A stretch of DNA of 36,988 nt from a virus, in IMG/VR virus record IMGVR_UViG_3300031673_000222, positions 1-36,988 of that record, one strand, 5' to 3'. Both the position numbers and the translations under genes were made by a program. Under the pieces are notes generated by a model that worked only from the letters and a program-made list of their open reading frames with translations, made no database searches and was not told the DNA's origin. Shown piece by piece: positions 7,011 through 14,753 of this stretch; position 1 is the first letter of the stretch; each line of letters begins with the position of its first letter.

Positions 7011-8962
7011 ATAAGATAAATAAGATTTGTATCATTAGTATCATTTGTATGATTAGTATGATTTTTATGATTTTTATGATTAGTGTGCTTTTTGCTTATT
7101 CAACTTACGGAGCTCCAAGTGAGTTTGGAAATGAGACAATGACTACTTGCTGGGTTGGAGGAGATGATGGAGTAGTTAATTGCACAGGATATGGATATTT
7201 CGGAGGGAATTTTGAAGTAGATGGAAATACAACTTTTAATGGACCACTTTATACTGGATGTTTACATTGTGAAGACAATGACACTTATTTTCATGGGAAT
7301 GTATTTTCTGTGGGAAATATCACTGCACCAAATATTGAAATAATGGAGAGTCTAATAGTTCATGGATCTTCAAATTGTACTGGAACAGCAGTGCCTTGTT
7401 CAACTTTTGATTATAATTTTTTTATGTGTGGTATTGGATTTTTTATGGGGCAAAGTGGATGTTATCTTGATTGGGATACTGGAGAATGTTTAGGAGAAGC
7501 AACCACATGTGAAGATATGTCCCTTTCTATGTGTGATTTTCAGTCAGGTTGTCAAGGAGGATATAGTATGGGATTTTGGTATGATGAATTTGGTTTTGGA
7601 GGAGATTTAGACTTTGAAGATTTAACTACCTTTAATGATGGAATAGATGTATATGGACATTCTGATTTTGATGATGCAACTTTTTATGATAATGTAAGTA
7701 TATTAGCTGATTTATATGTAGAAAACAATATTGAAGTTGATGGAAATATAACTGCAGACAATTTTTTTGGAACACTTAATTGGTCAGATTTAAGTGGTTA
7801 TCCTATTGCTTGTCCAGCAGGTTCAGCATTAACACAATTAGGAGATTCAGTGATTTGTACTTCTTTTGTCCCATACACAGGAGCAACAAGTAATTTAGAT
7901 TTGGAAAGTTATAACTTAACAGCATCTAATTTCTTTGGAAACTTTGAAGGAAACTCATCAATTTGGAGTAGAGCAGGAACAAATACTTTTTTGACTAATG
8001 TTGGGGATATGGTAGGAATTGGAAGAACACCAATAAGCACAATTCCATTTCTAAAAATGCAATTATATGGAACAAATGTTCGTGGAACATTTTTTAATGT
8101 TGAAAATGATGGTGCAACAGGATATGTTGCTGGGGGATATCAAATAACATCAAATTCTGCTTCAAGAGGAGGAGTATATTTAAATTATAATTCTGCAACA
8201 AAAGATACTTGGGGATTTGGTGTTCCTTATGGAGTCCCAAATGATTATCAGATTGGATTTGTTCCAGATGGTTCTTTGAGTCCATTTTATCAATCTCAAA
8301 CATTAGTTCAAAAAAACGCAATATTAACTTTTAAGGGGGATACTAAAAGAGTTGGGGTTCTTACTTCATCACCATTATATAATTTTGTTGTTAATGGAAC
8401 ATTTTCAATAAATAATGCAACAGGAGTTCAAGGATTATTTCAACTCGCAAATGCAAATGTAGGAATAGGAACAACAACTCCTCAAAATACCTTAAATGTT
8501 ATTGGTGATGGAAACTTTACAGGAAATCTTTATGGAAGTTTAATCTATGGAGAAGCTTGGTATCATAATCATACAGCAACAGAAATTGATTTTGCAGTAG
8601 ATGGACTTTATTATAATTTAACTTTTGATAATTCATTAGTAAATGGAATGACTTTTAATGATGCTGGAGATTATTTAGAAGTAGATTTAAGTGGAGTTTA
8701 CAAAATAAGTTATACTGCTTCTGGAGATGGACAAAATAACCATATATATTATACAGATGTAACAATCAATGGAGTTGTTCAAGATAAATGTGAAAGCCAT
8801 AAGAAAATGACAGCAGGGGGAGATGTAGTTACTATGACTGGAAGTTGTTTATTAAGTTTAAAGATAGATGACCAAGTAAAATTAGCAACAGCAGATATTG
8901 GTGATACAGGAACTGGAAATTATTATAGTTCAAATTTAAATTTAGTTAGGATAGGAAATTAA
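7007..8962 (+). CDS. Secreted fibre/adhesin with signal peptide and C1q/TNF-like C-terminal domain
   Basis: The 651-aa protein begins with a hydrophobic signal sequence (residues about 5-31) written in short DNA repeats. The mature part is Asn/Gly/Thr-rich with many N-x-S/T sequons and Cys-containing segments near residues 45-190. Fibre-type repeats follow: a YTGATSNLDL motif, LNWSDLSGYPIACPAG and a VGIGTTTPQNTLNVIGDGNF motif. Residues about 516-651 resemble a C1q/TNF jelly-roll (GVYKISYTASGDG, then an LSLKIDDQVKLA segment). Such heads trimerise and bind surfaces. The signal peptide is odd for a virion tail fibre and suggests export to the host surface. It sits between portal and protease genes, an unusual place for a receptor-binding protein. 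Confidence 0.75.
   Translation: MNKINKICIISIICMISMIFMIFMISVLFAYSTYGAPSEFGNETMTTCWVGGDDGVVNCTGYGYFGGNFEVDGNTTFNGPLYTGCLHCEDNDTYFHGNVFSVGNITAPNIEIMESLIVHGSSNCTGTAVPCSTFDYNFFMCGIGFFMGQSGCYLDWDTGECLGEATTCEDMSLSMCDFQSGCQGGYSMGFWYDEFGFGGDLDFEDLTTFNDGIDVYGHSDFDDATFYDNVSILADLYVENNIEVDGNITADNFFGTLNWSDLSGYPIACPAGSALTQLGDSVICTSFVPYTGATSNLDLESYNLTASNFFGNFEGNSSIWSRAGTNTFLTNVGDMVGIGRTPISTIPFLKMQLYGTNVRGTFFNVENDGATGYVAGGYQITSNSASRGGVYLNYNSATKDTWGFGVPYGVPNDYQIGFVPDGSLSPFYQSQTLVQKNAILTFKGDTKRVGVLTSSPLYNFVVNGTFSINNATGVQGLFQLANANVGIGTTTPQNTLNVIGDGNFTGNLYGSLIYGEAWYHNHTATEIDFAVDGLYYNLTFDNSLVNGMTFNDAGDYLEVDLSGVYKISYTASGDGQNNHIYYTDVTINGVVQDKCESHKKMTAGGDVVTMTGSCLLSLKIDDQVKLATADIGDTGTGNYYSSNLNLVRIGN
7012..7085 (+). 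repeat. Degenerate short tandem repeats encoding the signal peptide
   Basis: The DNA cycles through ATTAGTATGATTTTTATGAT-type units (ATT-AGT-ATG/ATC and ATT-TTT-ATG variants), giving I-S-M-I-F-M runs. The imperfect repeat spans the hydrophobic core of the signal peptide of the fibre at 7007. It looks like microsatellite-type expansion. Confidence 0.6.
7760..7860 (+). repeat. Fibre module shared with the 1123-aa protein (copy 1)
   Basis: This block encodes NFFGTLNWSDLSGYPIACPA and following residues. It is closely matched at 18834-18934 in both DNA and protein (NFLGTLNWSDLSGYPVACPA). It points to module exchange or duplication between the two fibre cassettes. Confidence 0.75.
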
Positions 8963-9268
8963 ATGGAAGTTACAAAAAAATTAACAATTGGAACAATAAT
9001 TACTTTAGTTTTGGCTATGTCTGGAACATATTTTTTATCTCAAGATGATGATGCGTTTTATTGTGCAGATAAAGATTTAGTGATGATTTGTGAAAAATTA
9101 AGCAATGCAAATGACTTAGGATTACAAACAAGATGTTATTATGAAGAGACCTATAAAGTTTGTAATACAGGATGGGAAAAAATAGAAATTGGACAGGAAT
9201 TAACTAAAGAGAGCCAAACTTATGCAAAACAATATTTATGTAATCAAGTGGAGTGTATTCCAATATGA
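8963..9268 (+). CDS. Small Cys-rich membrane-anchored protein (paralogue 1)
   Basis: 101 aa. One N-terminal membrane segment (about residues 7-27, TIGTIITLVLAMSGTYFL) is followed by an exported-looking domain with DDDAFYC, VMICEKLS, TRCYYEETYKVC and a C-terminal CNQVEC. Six Cys suggest disulphides outside the cell. ATG starts directly after the fibre stop. A close paralogue lies at 21683 after the second fibre cassette, with the same Cys spacing. The fixed position after secreted fibres suggests a partner in their anchoring or export, which is inference. No named family recognised. Confidence 0.7.
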   Translation: MEVTKKLTIGTIITLVLAMSGTYFLSQDDDAFYCADKDLVMICEKLSNANDLGLQTRCYYEETYKVCNTGWEKIEIGQELTKESQTYAKQYLCNQVECIPI

Positions 9269-9672
9269 ATATAATTGCTTTCTTTACAGAGAATGGAACT
9301 CCAAAGACAGGATTAACTCCAACAATCGATGTTTGGACTTTAGATAGTACACAAGTAGTTACAGCCCAAGACATGACAGAAGTTGCAGGGGGATTTTATT
9401 ATTATGATTTTACAACTTATGATGAGGATCTTGATTATGTAATTAGAGCAGATAGTGTAAGTTTAAGTGATTCAGATAGGTATGTTTATTCTTCAAATGA
9501 AACTGCAGGTGTTGGTAAGATCCTACAAATAGAAAAAGGAAATTGGGAGATTAAAGGAAATCAAATGTTATTTTATGATACAGACGGAACAACAGTTCTT
9601 TATACTTTTGATTTACAAAATAAAAGTGGTACTCCAACAGAACGTGATGTGTTTAAGCGTTTAGGAGTTTAA
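9265..9672 (+). CDS. Putative small structural protein, beta-rich
   Basis: I chose the ATG at 9265 (MNIIAFFTENGTPKTG), which overlaps the previous stop, over the upstream alternative at 9253. About 135 aa with an N-terminal domain of the 'NG.PKTGLTPTIDVW' type. That motif is often seen in small phage proteins near head or baseplate genes and has a carbohydrate-binding or Ig-like look. The C-terminal half contains repeated strand motifs (NWEIKGNQMLFYDTDGTTVLY). No catalytic residues recognised. It probably belongs to the virion operon. Confidence 0.6.
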   Translation: MNIIAFFTENGTPKTGLTPTIDVWTLDSTQVVTAQDMTEVAGGFYYYDFTTYDEDLDYVIRADSVSLSDSDRYVYSSNETAGVGKILQIEKGNWEIKGNQMLFYDTDGTTVLYTFDLQNKSGTPTERDVFKRLGV

Positions 9673-9673
9673 A

Positions 9674-9991
9674 GTGGGAATTTATGCTGACTCTGGAGTG
9701 ATTACAAGAGGGTTTGGAAAGAATAATAGAATTGTAGCGAGGGGATTTGGAAGTAGTTTTCAAGTTGGGGGAGTAATTCCTACTTGGAGACACAAAGAAT
9801 ATGAGTATGATCTCTTTGCATCTATATTAAAAAAAGATTTTAAAACAATTAAAGTATTTAGTCCAGTTAATTTTATTAGAGAAAAAAAAATAGATATTTT
9901 TTTATCAATTTTTAAAGAAGTTATTTTAGATTTGAGTATTTCTTCTTATATTAATCATGAAAAGTTGATAAAAATCCTTGATGAGATATAA
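9674..9991 (+). CDS. Hypothetical 105-aa protein, GTG start
   Basis: GTG at 9674 follows the previous stop by one base, and there is no ATG before residue 30. The N-terminus (VITRGFGKNNRIVARGFGS) carries two copies of a GFG motif, a pattern found in short proteins next to phage head genes. The C-terminal part is basic and helical. The next gene has its own promoter, so this is the end of the preceding transcription unit. Function unknown. Confidence 0.5.
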   Translation: MGIYADSGVITRGFGKNNRIVARGFGSSFQVGGVIPTWRHKEYEYDLFASILKKDFKTIKVFSPVNFIREKKIDIFLSIFKEVILDLSISSYINHEKLIKILDEI

Positions 9992-10018
9992 TCTTTATTT
10001 CTGAATATCCGCAATTAG

Positions 10019-10026
10019 ATTTATAA
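10019..10026 (+). promoter_or_regulatory. TATA box, probable leaderless start of the protease/capsid unit
   Basis: A TTTATAA box is centred about 26 nt before the ATG at 10049. That is the archaeal TATA-to-start distance, so transcription would begin at or next to the start codon. The weak AAAGGGA just before the ATG is too close to act as a Shine-Dalgarno. Confidence 0.55.
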
Positions 10027-10048
10027 CTATTTTCGTATTTTAAAGGGA

Positions 10049-11074
10049 ATGAATCAAGAAGCTAGTTTTACATTTACAACCCCTTTGAATGTTAATATTG
10101 TTGAGATTAAAGGAGAGGAACACTTATATGTTGAGGGAGATATTTCTACAAATGATATTGATTTAGTAAATGATAGTATGACCAAGGCATGTCAAGAATC
10201 AATGCAAAGACAGATTATGGGAAGGAATATGAAATTAGATATTGAGCATGAATCTTTCAAAGGAGAGAATCATGAAGAGAAAGAAATTAATAAAACAAAG
10301 ATTCCTGCAGGAAAGTTAATTGATTCAACAGTTAAATATTTAGGAAGTGATAGATATTCCACAAGAGTTAAGGGAGAGATCAACAGACACAATCCTGATT
10401 ACAAAAATATTAAAGGAAATTTATTAGATAAATACCTGGATGCTTTTTCGGTTGCATTTTTACCAACTGATATTACTTATGAAAGAAAAAATGGAGAACA
10501 AATTAGAATGTTAAATGATGTTAAATTATTGAATGTTTCTTTAACTGGAAATCCCTGTAATACAAAAGCACAAATGATTGAAGTGGTTCAAAAATCTATG
10601 GATGCAGTTGAAGAATATAAAAGATTAAAAGAATTAGATCCATCAATTGAAAAAAATCTTGTTGTAAAAAACAAATCACATTCAACTGCCCTTAAGGGTG
10701 GTTCGCAATTAAACAAAAAGAAAAAGAAAAAGAAAAAGATGACAGATAATGAAGACCCAAACAAAGATGTAAATGATCAAGGCGATGGTGAAGATGATGA
10801 TCAAGACAATGAGTCTGGGGATGCTGAAACAAAAGCTATGCTTAAATCTGTAACTGAAGAAATGAAAACCTTGTCAGAGAAGTATGATTCTGTGCAAAAA
10901 GAAAATGTTGAATTGAAAGAATCTGTGGGAGAAATCTCAAAGAGTCTTGCAAAGATAACAGAAGCTTTAAGCAAACCAGTACATAAATCTCCAGGGATTT
11001 CACCTACAGATGCAGATCAAAAAGCAAATGCTGGTGAAAATAAATCTGTTGATCCTTTAGAGCTTTGTAGATAA
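10049..11074 (+). CDS. HK97-type prohead protease fused to acidic scaffold
   Basis: Residues about 10-190 form the prohead protease that matures the capsid by cleaving its scaffold. The likely catalytic His is in DIEHE (H67) and the Ser in NVSLTGNP (S164). A run of nine Lys (about 222-230) follows, then a strongly acidic stretch and a coiled coil (about 260-310) that look like a scaffold domain. The protease and scaffold appear joined in one 341-aa chain. Met231, directly after the Lys run, could start a separate scaffold, as in the nested C/Nu3 arrangement of lambda, but no clear ribosome site precedes it. Directly upstream of the major capsid gene. Confidence 0.85.
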   Translation: MNQEASFTFTTPLNVNIVEIKGEEHLYVEGDISTNDIDLVNDSMTKACQESMQRQIMGRNMKLDIEHESFKGENHEEKEINKTKIPAGKLIDSTVKYLGSDRYSTRVKGEINRHNPDYKNIKGNLLDKYLDAFSVAFLPTDITYERKNGEQIRMLNDVKLLNVSLTGNPCNTKAQMIEVVQKSMDAVEEYKRLKELDPSIEKNLVVKNKSHSTALKGGSQLNKKKKKKKKMTDNEDPNKDVNDQGDGEDDDQDNESGDAETKAMLKSVTEEMKTLSEKYDSVQKENVELKESVGEISKSLAKITEALSKPVHKSPGISPTDADQKANAGENKSVDPLELCR

Positions 11075-11075
11075 G

Positions 11076-12185
11076 ATGGTAAAAGACGCGTTTACAGGAA
11101 TAGTTGAAGAAGGAATGGATGCGCAAGATGCGTATCAAATATCTTTCGGAAACTTGAAAAGTAAGACAAAGTATTGGGACTCAGTTAGTGGAATTGATTT
11201 GAGAAAAGAAGCTGGATTCAAAGCAACTACAACAACTTCTGGTGGAGCAGGAACTGCAGGATATGCACAAATCCCAGTTTACCTAAGTCCATTGGTTGTA
11301 GATCAATCAAGAAAGAGAACACCATTAGTTGAGTTGATTTCTAGAGTTACAAACTTAGGAATGTACGCTGACTACAACATTATAACTGCAAAAGGAGCTG
11401 GTTTTACAGCATTAGAAGATGCTGCATTCTCTGAAACTGACGACACAGTCGACAGACAATCAGTGCCAATCAAATTCCTTTATTCAGTTGGAAGAGTAAC
11501 AGGCCCAGCGCAAGCTGCACAGCCTGCATTTATCCTTGAAGGTTTCCAGGGAACTGGAAGCGGATTAGGAGGAAGTGCTTTCGCAAATGTTGCGGCACCT
11601 AATGCTATGCAATTTAGAATCTTGACTGCTGCAAAGGCTATAAAGGAATTGGAAGAGAGTTTGATCGTTAATGGTGATGCTACTACTGGAGACACATCTG
11701 AGTTTTCTGGAATTGTAAAATTACAGAGTACAACAAATGTTGTAGATTTAGAGGGTGGAGCTTTGACTTACGATCACATTGAAATGGCTTGTCAATATGC
11801 ATTTGATGATGGAGGAATTGTCAAATTAGCAGTTGGATCAAGTGCTGCGGTTAGAGATTGTAGAAAGATTATATTGGATACATTCCGATATAGTCCAAGT
11901 GACATCCCTGGCGGAGTATTGCCTTTCGGTGTTCCATCAGCTGTTTTACTTCAAACAATGGTAGGACCAGTTCCGTTGATCCCATCAATGTATTTAAGTA
12001 ATACTGCAGGTGCAAAATCAATCTACTTCCTTGATACAGATTTCATAGAGATGAGAGTTCTTCAAGATATGACTTATGAAAGGTTGGGTAAAAACAACGA
12101 TTCAGATAAGTTCTATTTGAAGATATACGAATGTCTCATCATGAAAAGTACCGGGTTTAATGCATTCATAGACAATATATTGTAA
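11076..12185 (+). CDS. Major capsid protein (HK97 fold)
   Basis: 369 aa, one base after the protease-scaffold stop and in the standard protease-capsid order. It has an N-terminal helical arm, a Gly/Thr-rich loop (TTTTSGGAGTAGYAQ), a long central domain with SVPIKFLYSVGRVTGPAQ, and a C-terminal part ending in KIYECLIMKSTGFNAFIDNI. The layout fits HK97-type shells in phages and haloarchaeal tailed viruses. Codons here are richer in G/C third positions than in the fibre genes, compatible with high expression. The assignment rests on position, size and general sequence character. Confidence 0.85.
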   Translation: MVKDAFTGIVEEGMDAQDAYQISFGNLKSKTKYWDSVSGIDLRKEAGFKATTTTSGGAGTAGYAQIPVYLSPLVVDQSRKRTPLVELISRVTNLGMYADYNIITAKGAGFTALEDAAFSETDDTVDRQSVPIKFLYSVGRVTGPAQAAQPAFILEGFQGTGSGLGGSAFANVAAPNAMQFRILTAAKAIKELEESLIVNGDATTGDTSEFSGIVKLQSTTNVVDLEGGALTYDHIEMACQYAFDDGGIVKLAVGSSAAVRDCRKIILDTFRYSPSDIPGGVLPFGVPSAVLLQTMVGPVPLIPSMYLSNTAGAKSIYFLDTDFIEMRVLQDMTYERLGKNNDSDKFYLKIYECLIMKSTGFNAFIDNIL

Positions 12186-12186
12186 A

Positions 12187-12260
12187 TCCTTTTTTTTGTT
12201 TTTTAGATTTTAATTTTTTATTACTTTTTTAGAAAAAACAAAGCCAGACCTCGACGGCTA
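12187..12260 (+). terminator. U-tract plus A6/U6 hairpin after the capsid gene
   Basis: A run of T follows the capsid stop, then TTTGTTTTTT (12195-12204) pairs with AAAAAACAAA (12233-12242). A second small hairpin, AGCC/GGCT (12242-12259), follows. The T-run fits archaeal termination. The hairpins may also set the relative level of the next gene, whose Shine-Dalgarno AGGAGG lies at 12275-12280. Confidence 0.55.
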
Positions 12261-12294
12261 GATTGGGGTAATTTAGGAGGAAAAAAAAGAAGAT

Positions 12295-12597
12295 ATGGCA
12301 CCAACAATAATAACGCACACAGTTTTAGGAGGACCTATAGGTGGGGCTAGCGCTAACCACGGGGCTGGAGTTGTGTGGGGATTGTATGAGATGACTTCAA
12401 CAGAGAATAGTGATTGGATTATCCTTCCAGAATTTGAAGAGATTTTGTTTGTTTCAGCTAAAAGTATATCTACCGGAGCATTGGCTGATGAAGCAGTGAC
12501 TATTGATGCGACAGACAAGACAAAGCTTGTTTTTACAGCAGGAAGCACAGATACTATCAGAGTATTCGTTGTAGGAACTCCATCAGTTGAAAACTGA
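12295..12597 (+). CDS. Putative head decoration or minor capsid protein
   Basis: 100 aa with a strong AGGAGG ribosome site (12275-12280). Gly/Ala-rich and beta-rich, with an N-terminal THTVLGGPIGGASANHGAG and a C-terminal strand ending TIRVFVVGTPS. No membrane segment. The place right after the capsid gene and between two hairpin/U-tract spacers suggests a product needed in many copies, such as a shell decoration protein. That is inference from position. No family recognised. Confidence 0.6.
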   Translation: MAPTIITHTVLGGPIGGASANHGAGVVWGLYEMTSTENSDWIILPEFEEILFVSAKSISTGALADEAVTIDATDKTKLVFTAGSTDTIRVFVVGTPSVEN

Positions 12598-12618
12598 TTT
12601 TTCTTTTAACATAATAAA

Positions 12619-13542
12619 ATGCCAAAAGAAGGAACAGTAAGCGGAGACTATTACGGAAACAGAACTTTTCATGATCGAATTAATTTTGCACAAGGAGCAG
12701 TAGGAGCATCATTTAATTTCATAAAGAAAGATACTCAGATTTGGTATGTTGATTCAGGAAAAACAGCACCAGCAGTATCAGGAGATGGACTAACTTGGGA
12801 TCATGCTTTTATGACATTGGCAGAGGCAGTTACAGCGGCAGGAGATTATGACACAATTTTAATTGCGCCAAATTCAATTCAGACAATTGATCCAGCAGGG
12901 ATTGAAATTAATAATGAAGGACTGAGAATCATTGGAGCATTGCCAACACCATCAAGTCAGGTGGCAGCAATTAAATGCACAGGTACAGCACCAGTTTTTA
13001 GAATTTTAGTAAATAGATTTGAAATTGCAAATCTATGTATTTCTCAAAGAGGAGCGTATGCTTGTATACAAATTGGATCTGCAACAGTGGGAGCAGTTTA
13101 TGAAACATACATACATGATTGCAACTTTGATGGATATAGTACTTGCACATACGGAATAGAAGGATATCTAACAACTGATTGTGTGCAATTGGTGATAGAG
13201 AATAATTATTTTCAATCACATGCAACAGCAGCAATTAGATGTTCAGGAACAAAGACAACTGTTAGAGGAAATACTATCATAGTTCCAGTAGATACTATCG
13301 GAATAATGGCGGTAGATGCTGGAGGAGATAGGGCTTATTCAATATATGCAGATAATTACTTGTCAGGAATTGCAAATGCTTCAACTGGAGGAATTGTATT
13401 TACAGGAACACCAACAGCAGGAACATTGATATTAACAAGAAACTATTTATGTGGAACTTGGAATACAACAATTACTGATGTAGGTGGAGGATGTAATAAT
13501 TATGTGACTGATGCATCTGGTGGAGCTTTAATCAATTGTTAA
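12619..13542 (+). CDS. Right-handed beta-helix protein (virion-associated)
   Basis: 307 aa without signal peptide. After an about 35-residue N-terminus, the chain shows WYVDSGKTAPAVSGDGLTWD, then repeating short strands with Asn/Gly turns (VIENNYF, TVRGNTIIV, LILTRNYLCG). This is the pattern of pectate-lyase-type beta-helices. Proteins of this shape between capsid and tail genes are common in environmental phages and may be head fibres or glycan-binding decorations. Catalytic residues for a lyase cannot be identified, so binding is as likely as cleavage. It is followed at once by a 48-aa acidic protein. Confidence 0.7.
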   Translation: MPKEGTVSGDYYGNRTFHDRINFAQGAVGASFNFIKKDTQIWYVDSGKTAPAVSGDGLTWDHAFMTLAEAVTAAGDYDTILIAPNSIQTIDPAGIEINNEGLRIIGALPTPSSQVAAIKCTGTAPVFRILVNRFEIANLCISQRGAYACIQIGSATVGAVYETYIHDCNFDGYSTCTYGIEGYLTTDCVQLVIENNYFQSHATAAIRCSGTKTTVRGNTIIVPVDTIGIMAVDAGGDRAYSIYADNYLSGIANASTGGIVFTGTPTAGTLILTRNYLCGTWNTTITDVGGGCNNYVTDASGGALINC

Positions 13543-13543
13543 A

Positions 13544-13690
13544 ATGGCAAAGAAAGATAAACAAAAGAAAGAAATTTCTAAGCCAGGAACAGCAAAAGAG
13601 TTAGGTCCAACAAGATTCACATCTCAGGAAGACTACGAAGAGCAATTAGTACTTGAAGCAGAAACAAAACTTGAAGAGAAAACTGAATAA
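13544..13690 (+). CDS. 48-aa charged protein
   Basis: The short frame starts one base after the beta-helix gene stop (ATG 13544). The N-terminus is Lys-rich (MAKKDKQKKEISKPG) and the C-terminus acidic (Gln/Glu repeats ending KLEEKTE), predicted helical. Its place before a long U-tract/hairpin spacer makes it the last gene of this segment. Could be a small head-assembly factor. No family known. Confidence 0.5.
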   Translation: MAKKDKQKKEISKPGTAKELGPTRFTSQEDYEEQLVLEAETKLEEKTE

Positions 13691-13758
13691 TTTTATTTTT
13701 TTATTTTTATTTTTTTCTTGTTTTTTGAGTTCGGAAAAAACAAGAAGTCTTAGGACTT
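13691..13758 (+). terminator. U-rich tract with perfect 10-bp hairpin
   Basis: T-rich 13691-13716 is followed by CTTGTTTTTT (13717-13726) pairing perfectly with AAAAAACAAG (13735-13744) around an 8-nt loop. A further AAGTC/GACTT hairpin lies at 13745-13758. Its architecture mirrors the spacer at 12187. A TTTAAATC box at 13756 could be a promoter for the next gene. Confidence 0.6.
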
Positions 13759-13785
13759 TAAATCAATTAAATTAAGGAGAAAGAA

Positions 13786-14166
13786 ATGACAAGAATAACA
13801 AAGTATTCAATAACTGCAACAATAGCAGCTGGTGAAACAACTGCTACAGCTTATAGTTCAGAGGTTATAAGAGGAAAAATCCTTGCAGTTGGAGTTAACT
13901 ATCCAACAAATACTTGTACAGTAGATCTTGATTCAGACGGCGAAGCTTCTGCGCAAAAGATTTTAGATCTTGCAGCAGCAAATACAGATACAACTATTTA
14001 TCCAAGAGTGGACGTCTGTGATAATACTGGTGGAGCAAGTCCGGTATATGGCACAGGGTTTGTAATTGTTACAGAATTTGTAGTGTTTGGAAGAATTAAG
14101 TTATCATTAGCGTCTGGAACTGCAGGAGAAAGCGTTACTGTAGATGTAATAGTAGAGGAAAATTAA
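13786..14166 (+). CDS. Putative capsid decoration-type protein
   Basis: 126 aa preceded by an AAGGAGA ribosome site. The sequence (start MTRITKYSITATIAAGETTATAYSS, written here in part) is a beta-sandwich type common in unnamed phage structural proteins. Typical features are GKILAVGVNY, a DLDSDG turn and a TDTTIYPR segment near residue 72. These are usually encoded next to head genes and look like outer-shell or spike components. It is isolated from its upstream neighbour by the hairpin/U-tract spacer, which implies separate dosage control. Confidence 0.6.
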   Translation: MTRITKYSITATIAAGETTATAYSSEVIRGKILAVGVNYPTNTCTVDLDSDGEASAQKILDLAAANTDTTIYPRVDVCDNTGGASPVYGTGFVIVTEFVVFGRIKLSLASGTAGESVTVDVIVEEN

Positions 14167-14559
14167 ATGAAGTTCATCAATCATGGTGAATCAATTAAAA
14201 TTCGAGTAGGAAAATTAAAAAATTTCTATTGGATCACTGTAAGAAAAAACGAGATAGTTGAATTGCCTCAGAGTATTGGAAAGAACCATGGACTCGAAGA
14301 GTTGAAAACAACTGAGGGTCAGATTGGAGATAAAAAAGTTGAGACAAAACAAATTGAGGTACCCGAAAAAATAAATATTTCGGGGTCCGATAATTCTTTT
14401 TATAATGAATTAATAAAAATTAAAGGTATTGCTTTGAAAACAGCAGAAGATATTATTGAAGTTTTTACAAAAGAAGAATTAATTAAATCTATTATCAACA
14501 AAGAAAAATTACCTTTTAGAAATGATGTTGAATTAAAGTTGAGGAAGAAATATGGTTAA
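14167..14559 (+). CDS. Small protein with helix-hairpin-helix-like C-terminus
   Basis: 130 aa, ATG directly after the previous stop. The N-terminal about 45 residues form a small beta domain (KIRVGKLKNFYWITVRKNEIVELP) seen in short phage head-region proteins. The C-terminal about 55 residues (FYNELIKIKGIALKTAEDIIEVFTK) look like a helix-hairpin-helix with the KIKGI...A turn, a nonspecific DNA-binding fold. It could contact packaged DNA or help assembly. It overlaps the next gene by 8 nt. Confidence 0.55.
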   Translation: MKFINHGESIKIRVGKLKNFYWITVRKNEIVELPQSIGKNHGLEELKTTEGQIGDKKVETKQIEVPEKINISGSDNSFYNELIKIKGIALKTAEDIIEVFTKEELIKSIINKEKLPFRNDVELKLRKKYG

Positions 14560-14569
14560 TGGAATTAAT

Positions 14570-14752
14570 ATGACAAAAGAGCAATTCCTGAAATTGCCTG
14601 CAGTTCAAAGAGATGGATGTTTGTTTGAGAATCTTTCTGAATTAAGGAGATTAGTTAAGGGATATAAAATTTATTATAAAGTAACAGCAATTATAGGAGG
14701 TGTATTGGTTACAGGAATGGGGATATTATTTTCATTCCATATAGGAGGATAA
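14570..14752 (+). CDS. Small single-pass membrane protein
   Basis: I prefer the ATG at 14570 (MTKEQFLKLPAVQRD), although a start at 14552 is also open. About 60 aa, with a polar helical N-terminal half (LFENLSELRRLVKGYK) and a C-terminal transmembrane segment (about 20 residues ending GILFSFHIGG). The shape recalls small phage membrane proteins of the hemolysin XhlA type, but no specific motif is shared. Function unknown. Confidence 0.55.
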   Translation: MTKEQFLKLPAVQRDGCLFENLSELRRLVKGYKIYYKVTAIIGGVLVTGMGILFSFHIGG

Positions 14753-14753
14753 A

